Shown here piece by piece: positions 1 to 64,000 of a stretch of 64,000 nt of DNA. The position numbers were made by a program, and so were the translations under genes. The DNA is from Amorphochlora amoebiformis (taxonomy: Eukaryota > Cercozoa > Chlorarachniophyceae): contig BAAHQB010000172.1 in the NCBI GenBank assembly GCA_054601695.1, positions 310,001 through 374,000 on the forward strand, in the 5' to 3' direction. Under the pieces are notes generated by a model. The model ran no database searches, was not told where the DNA came from, and saw only the letters and a list, made by a program, of their open reading frames with translations. Position 1 is the stretch's first letter; the number at the start of each line of letters is the position of its first letter.

Positions 1-37
<37 letters not shown>

Positions 38-232
38 ATATATATATACATATTTATATATACATATATATATATATATATTGTATGTATGTATATATTA
101 AAATATATTTATATTATTGTATAGATATATATCATATAAACTCATACACCTATGCACATACGCTCAAACACATCCAACACTCATCCACCAACCCAAGACC
201 TCAACAATATTCACCCTCATACGAAAAATACT

Positions 233-19301
<19,069 letters not shown>

Positions 19302-19405
19302 GTGTATATGTATTTGTAACATATTCATGTGAAAGACGTATAGTCTGTATATACATCTAAACAGACATGTATTAGAGAGACAATATATATATATATATAC
19401 ATATC

Positions 19406-19462
<57 letters not shown>

Positions 19463-20227
19463 ATTTATACACCGAAGAGATGCATAATAGCGAGGCGTAA
19501 CTTAAGGATATTTACATGCTGACAATTTATTGCAATTTATGTGAAAATTGAGTAGTTATATTTATATATATATATATATATGTTTGTATAGATGTATACT
19601 ACATGTCGATATTTACATATATATATACTAACTATATATTTTCGAAGGGAAGATAGGCCAGCACTATACCACGCCCGCTCAGCCTCATGCAGTGTTGCGG
19701 TGATATAAATATGTAATATTTTATGCATTAATACCACATATATATATATATATATATAGTTAGCGCGACGGTAGTCCGGACGTTGGTATTAGTATATGGT
19801 AATCCAGGGTGCGCAACGGTAGTTGGACGTTGGTATTAGCCCGGATTTGATTCGATTGAAGTCCGTTGGATTAAAATTAACTTTGTTCTCAAGAATTCAG
19901 CAAGATACATGCGGTCATGTGTGCTCACGTGATGGTCACGTGAGGTCGTGAGCGTGACATGGCCTGATGTCACGTGAGGTCATGTGAGCGTGACATGGCG
20001 CGACTTCACGTTCTGTCTCGGTGTATATGGAAGCCCGGTACTACCGGGTACTATCCGTCATATCCGGTACTACCCGGTGCTACCGGCCAGGCAATCTCCG
20101 AGCAATCTCTGGAATCTCCAGCGATCTCCTGCTATCTGTAGTATACGTACGGCTATACTTCAACACGCTATTGATATCTACTCCTCGAACTGCGTCCCCT
20201 CATACTATTTATTTTGTCGCTTTGGCA

Positions 20228-20295
<68 letters not shown>

Positions 20296-20504
20296 ATACG
20301 TGTAATATATATGTGTGTATGTTTATATATGTATATATGCATACCTAACTACATATATACATATATATATATATATAATATATATATTACATATATACAT
20401 ACACATATCATATATATTTATATATATATATATGTGTGTGTGTATACGTGTGTGTGTGTGTGTGTTATTTATTGATATATACATATACATAATACCCAGA
20501 TCAT

Positions 20505-20543
<39 letters not shown>

Positions 20544-20608
20544 CATGCATATTCATTTAATAATTGAACATAGGTGTGCATATGTATGTATGTATTTATA
20601 TTAAAATA

Positions 20609-20653
<45 letters not shown>

Positions 20654-21392
20654 CATATATATATACATTAATACAAGAAATGTTTAATCTAAAAATATGG
20701 AATATGCATAGATACGGCCTCCCAGTCCAGACTACTCAGAAGCCGACAAAAATACTCAGAGAAAAACCAAGTCCACCTCGGAGATAGCTAACCTCGGCAC
20801 CCCAGTTTAAGTGGACAGATAAGACTCTAGATTTGCAACATGTAGACGTAGAGTTTCGAATTAAATTAGCTTAGAGATCTAGTTAAGCTGTTCTAGTTAC
20901 TGCCTCGGCTAATCTAGCTAATAGCTGAAATTTTGGTTATGAGTAGACATTCTGAATCAGAATCTATGCAATTTGCGCTGAGCGACATACGCTAGGCTTC
21001 ATCTACTAGATCTCTACCATTACTCTAGTTACTCTGGTACATCCTAGCATCTAGTACACGTACCAGATGTATGCGAAATAGACCGCCGAATGGTGACCGT
21101 AGTCTTAAATTGCTAGAATTTTTTACATAGTAGCTCTAGTAGCTGTATAGTAGTAGCACCACCGAAGTGATAAATAATGTGAGACTATATACTACAGTAC
21201 TCATAGCAGACTATTTGAATAAGCGAACGACAATGCTAGATTAGTATAAATCTATTATATTGAATTTCAATGTAATCTAGATAATTGTCAACTTTCTAGA
21301 CTTTACCAATGTTTGGCACGAGCTCTTTGACAAGGCTTAAGACGTCTGACCCAAGCTGACGAAGCTAATTTAGTGACTTACTAGAGTTATAA
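19302..21392. other. Convergent intergenic spacer between genes 1 and 2
   Basis: Holds a SINE (19759-20232), TA and TG microsatellites, and from about 20680 to 21392 roughly 700 bp of normal-complexity DNA with many TAG/CTAG words and no open frame of note. This is where the 3' ends of the two genes meet. I could not identify a poly(A) signal with confidence because AATAAA-like words are common in the TA background. Confidence 0.6.
19759..20232 (+). mobile_element. tRNA-derived SINE, intergenic copy
   Basis: Plus-strand head TTAGCGCGACGGTAGTCC (A box) at 19760-19777, with a partly repeated head at about 19806-19840. GATTTGATTCGATTGAAGTCC (B-box-like) is at about 19844-19864. The tail is CTCCTGCTATCTG...TTGATATCTACTCC near 20170. 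It contains several repeats of a CACGTGAGGTCATGTGAGCG-type word at 19925-19995. It is between genes 1 and 2. Confidence 0.75.
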
Positions 21393-36932
<15,540 letters not shown>

Positions 36933-37197
36933 CCTTTTTGGGGTAACTCAGCGACGCTTCTTGGAGGTGCGATATGCCCCGGACCAAGTCGCCGGATTCC
37001 ACGGTAAACCAAAAACTCTCCGCATCCTGAAAACACGAACCTATCGTCCTACTGGATGGTCACAGACTCAGTTTCTGAAAACACATCGCGAGTTTGGTTA
37101 TTCTGGGTTCTTGTAATACTTGTGTTGCTCCACCGTGGAATCCGATGGAATATAACTAAATTGTCTCTGGATCTTCCATGATTTTGCCCATCGGAAG
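36933..37197. promoter_or_regulatory. Head-to-head interval between genes 2 and 3
   Basis: The first exon called for the exchanger ends its upstream side at 36932, and the first firm exon of gene 3 begins at 37198 on the other strand. The interval is of normal base composition and free of TA microsatellite, unlike almost everything else, which fits a shared promoter region. A plus-strand open frame 36835-37116 overlaps the exchanger start and may be a 5' exon of gene 3. Exact starts are not proven. Confidence 0.4.
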
Positions 37198-40381
<3,184 letters not shown>

Positions 40382-41140
40382 ACCAAAGTGCACTGTAACG
40401 GTTAACGTTGTGGTATCTAGGGTATTATTACTGACATAGCATCAGATATCATTGGAGCAATAGGATCCGGCATAATGAGGAACTCACTGAGTCCGGACGA
40501 ATTGAACTTGATCGATCATTACAGTACTGTCCGTAATCTAGGTAATATTCCAGAATCTTATCAAATGTAGTACAGATCAATGTTACTCTAGTTACTGTCT
40601 GGACCGTCTCAGAAAGTTTCTGTCTTCCAGAGTCATCTGGACTACTACAGTACTAGTAGATCTACAGTCCAGATAATCTAGATAATCTCTCTAGAGAATC
40701 TAGATAATTAATTCATCATTCACTAGATCTAGTAGATCTAGAGATATGCTAGTATACTATCTAGACTATCATCATGTTTAGATACTAGAGATAAGCGTAC
40801 GGCATATTATGATCATTGAGTCCCTTGCTTGATGTACGTTTGCATTCCCACGAACTAGTAAGCTGTCACTAGCCTAGATCTAGTAGATCCAGTGCTATAG
40901 TAGATCTATTCTAGTACTAGAGTATAGTGGGTGTAGTAGAAGTCCGGGCTGGATCGCCTTGGCTCTATAAAGCTCAGAGAATTTAGTGAACAATGACTAG
41001 ATGACTCCAGTGACTAGAATCATCAATAAAGTTGTTAAAGTTGAATTGAAGTGATCTCGGAAGTTTAATCTAGTTAAGACCGTTTTACAGGGTTTCTCAC
41101 AATGCTTAGATTGTCCAAGTTTACTATGGCATTAAATTAC
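40382..41140. other. Convergent intergenic spacer between genes 3 and 4
   Basis: About 760 bp without TA microsatellite or a coding frame. It is unusually rich in CTAG and GATC words, such as GATCTAGTAGATCTAGAG near 40725 and CCTAGATCTAGTAGATCC near 40873. It separates the stop codons of two convergent genes. Confidence 0.7.
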
Positions 41141-53511
<12,371 letters not shown>

Positions 53512-53873
53512 TCTTTCGGTTAGGCAGCGGCCAAGTGAGGTGATTCAGTGTTAGTCGAAATTCATTTCTTGAAAATCAGCTTGATATATGAAGGAAAACA
53601 GAGGGGCGCGCCCCGGGGGGGGGGAAGAATGGATGAAAAATGAAACGAATAAGATCTTGTCGGCTTCGGAATCCAAGTAAATCTCCGGAAGCCAGAAATC
53701 GAGGAGATGGAGGGCGGTGGTAGGTGGCAGTGGCAGATATGCAAAGCTAGATAGCCTATAATAACTATTTGGAGATATTGAGACCACAAAAAAAGAAGAA
53801 AATTTTCGCAGAGATAAGGGTTCGGTCGGTGTTAGGTTAGAATCGGGTTGAGGGCTCGACTCACGAAGAATCT
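53512..53873. promoter_or_regulatory. Bidirectional promoter interval between genes 4 and 5
   Basis: The 362 bp between the start codons of the synthetase (53511, minus) and the MINDY-like gene (53874, plus). It has normal composition, with a GGGCGCGCCCCGGGGGGGGG block at about 53606-53625 and no TA microsatellite. The two genes must share or abut their promoters here. No TATA box is called. Confidence 0.7.
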
Positions 53874-63831
<9,958 letters not shown>

Positions 63832-63837
63832 GTATGC

Positions 63838-63889
<52 letters not shown>

Positions 63890-63900
63890 TACACATATAT

Positions 63901-63958
<58 letters not shown>

Positions 63959-64000
63959 TGTGAATATACGTTTGTGATACACACATATATATATATATAT

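Overview
This is a nuclear window from an intron-dense protist. The reasons are spliced genes of clearly eukaryotic families, GT-AG introns joined in consistent codon phases, TTAGGG-type interstitial telomeric repeats and tRNA-derived SINEs. The tryptophanyl-tRNA synthetase has a long N-terminal extension containing a signal-peptide-like stretch, which would fit an alga with a complex plastid, but that is inference. I cannot name the species. Most of the DNA is (TA)n microsatellite lying inside introns. The long open frames reading Tyr-Ile, Arg-Ala or Leu-Thr are translated microsatellite, not genes. All gene models were spliced by hand and checked for phase and family similarity; no software was run.

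Layout, five genes. (1) About 233-19301, plus strand: an unrecognised proline-rich, helical protein of about 28 small exons that enters from the left edge. It includes a row of near-identical 51-bp exons, each encoding one 17-residue Pro repeat. (2) 36932-21393, minus: a K+-dependent Na+/Ca2+ exchanger (NCKX/SLC24 family) in 23 exons. (3) About 37198-40381, plus: an unrecognised coiled-coil and basic protein with a C-terminal four-cysteine zinc ribbon. (4) 53511-41141, minus: a eukaryotic-type tryptophanyl-tRNA synthetase in 18 exons, 539 residues. (5) 53874-63831 and beyond, plus: a MINDY/FAM63-type deubiquitinase, 22 exons seen, still open at the right edge. Genes 2/3 and 4/5 are head-to-head pairs; genes 1/2 and 3/4 converge on the only two long non-TA intergenic spacers (19302-21392 and 40382-41140).

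The genes do not form a pathway. What unites them is gene architecture. Introns are made largely of simple repeats that themselves spell splice sites (GTATAT...ATATAG), and telomere-hexamer tracts lie beside exons with a strand bias. Exons or exon ends are repeatedly duplicated in tandem: copies carrying a 5' splice site lie downstream of the intact exon, and copies carrying a 3' splice site lie upstream of it. I count seven partial-duplication cases in three genes, plus one full in-frame exon array. This is the strongest candidate for something undescribed here.
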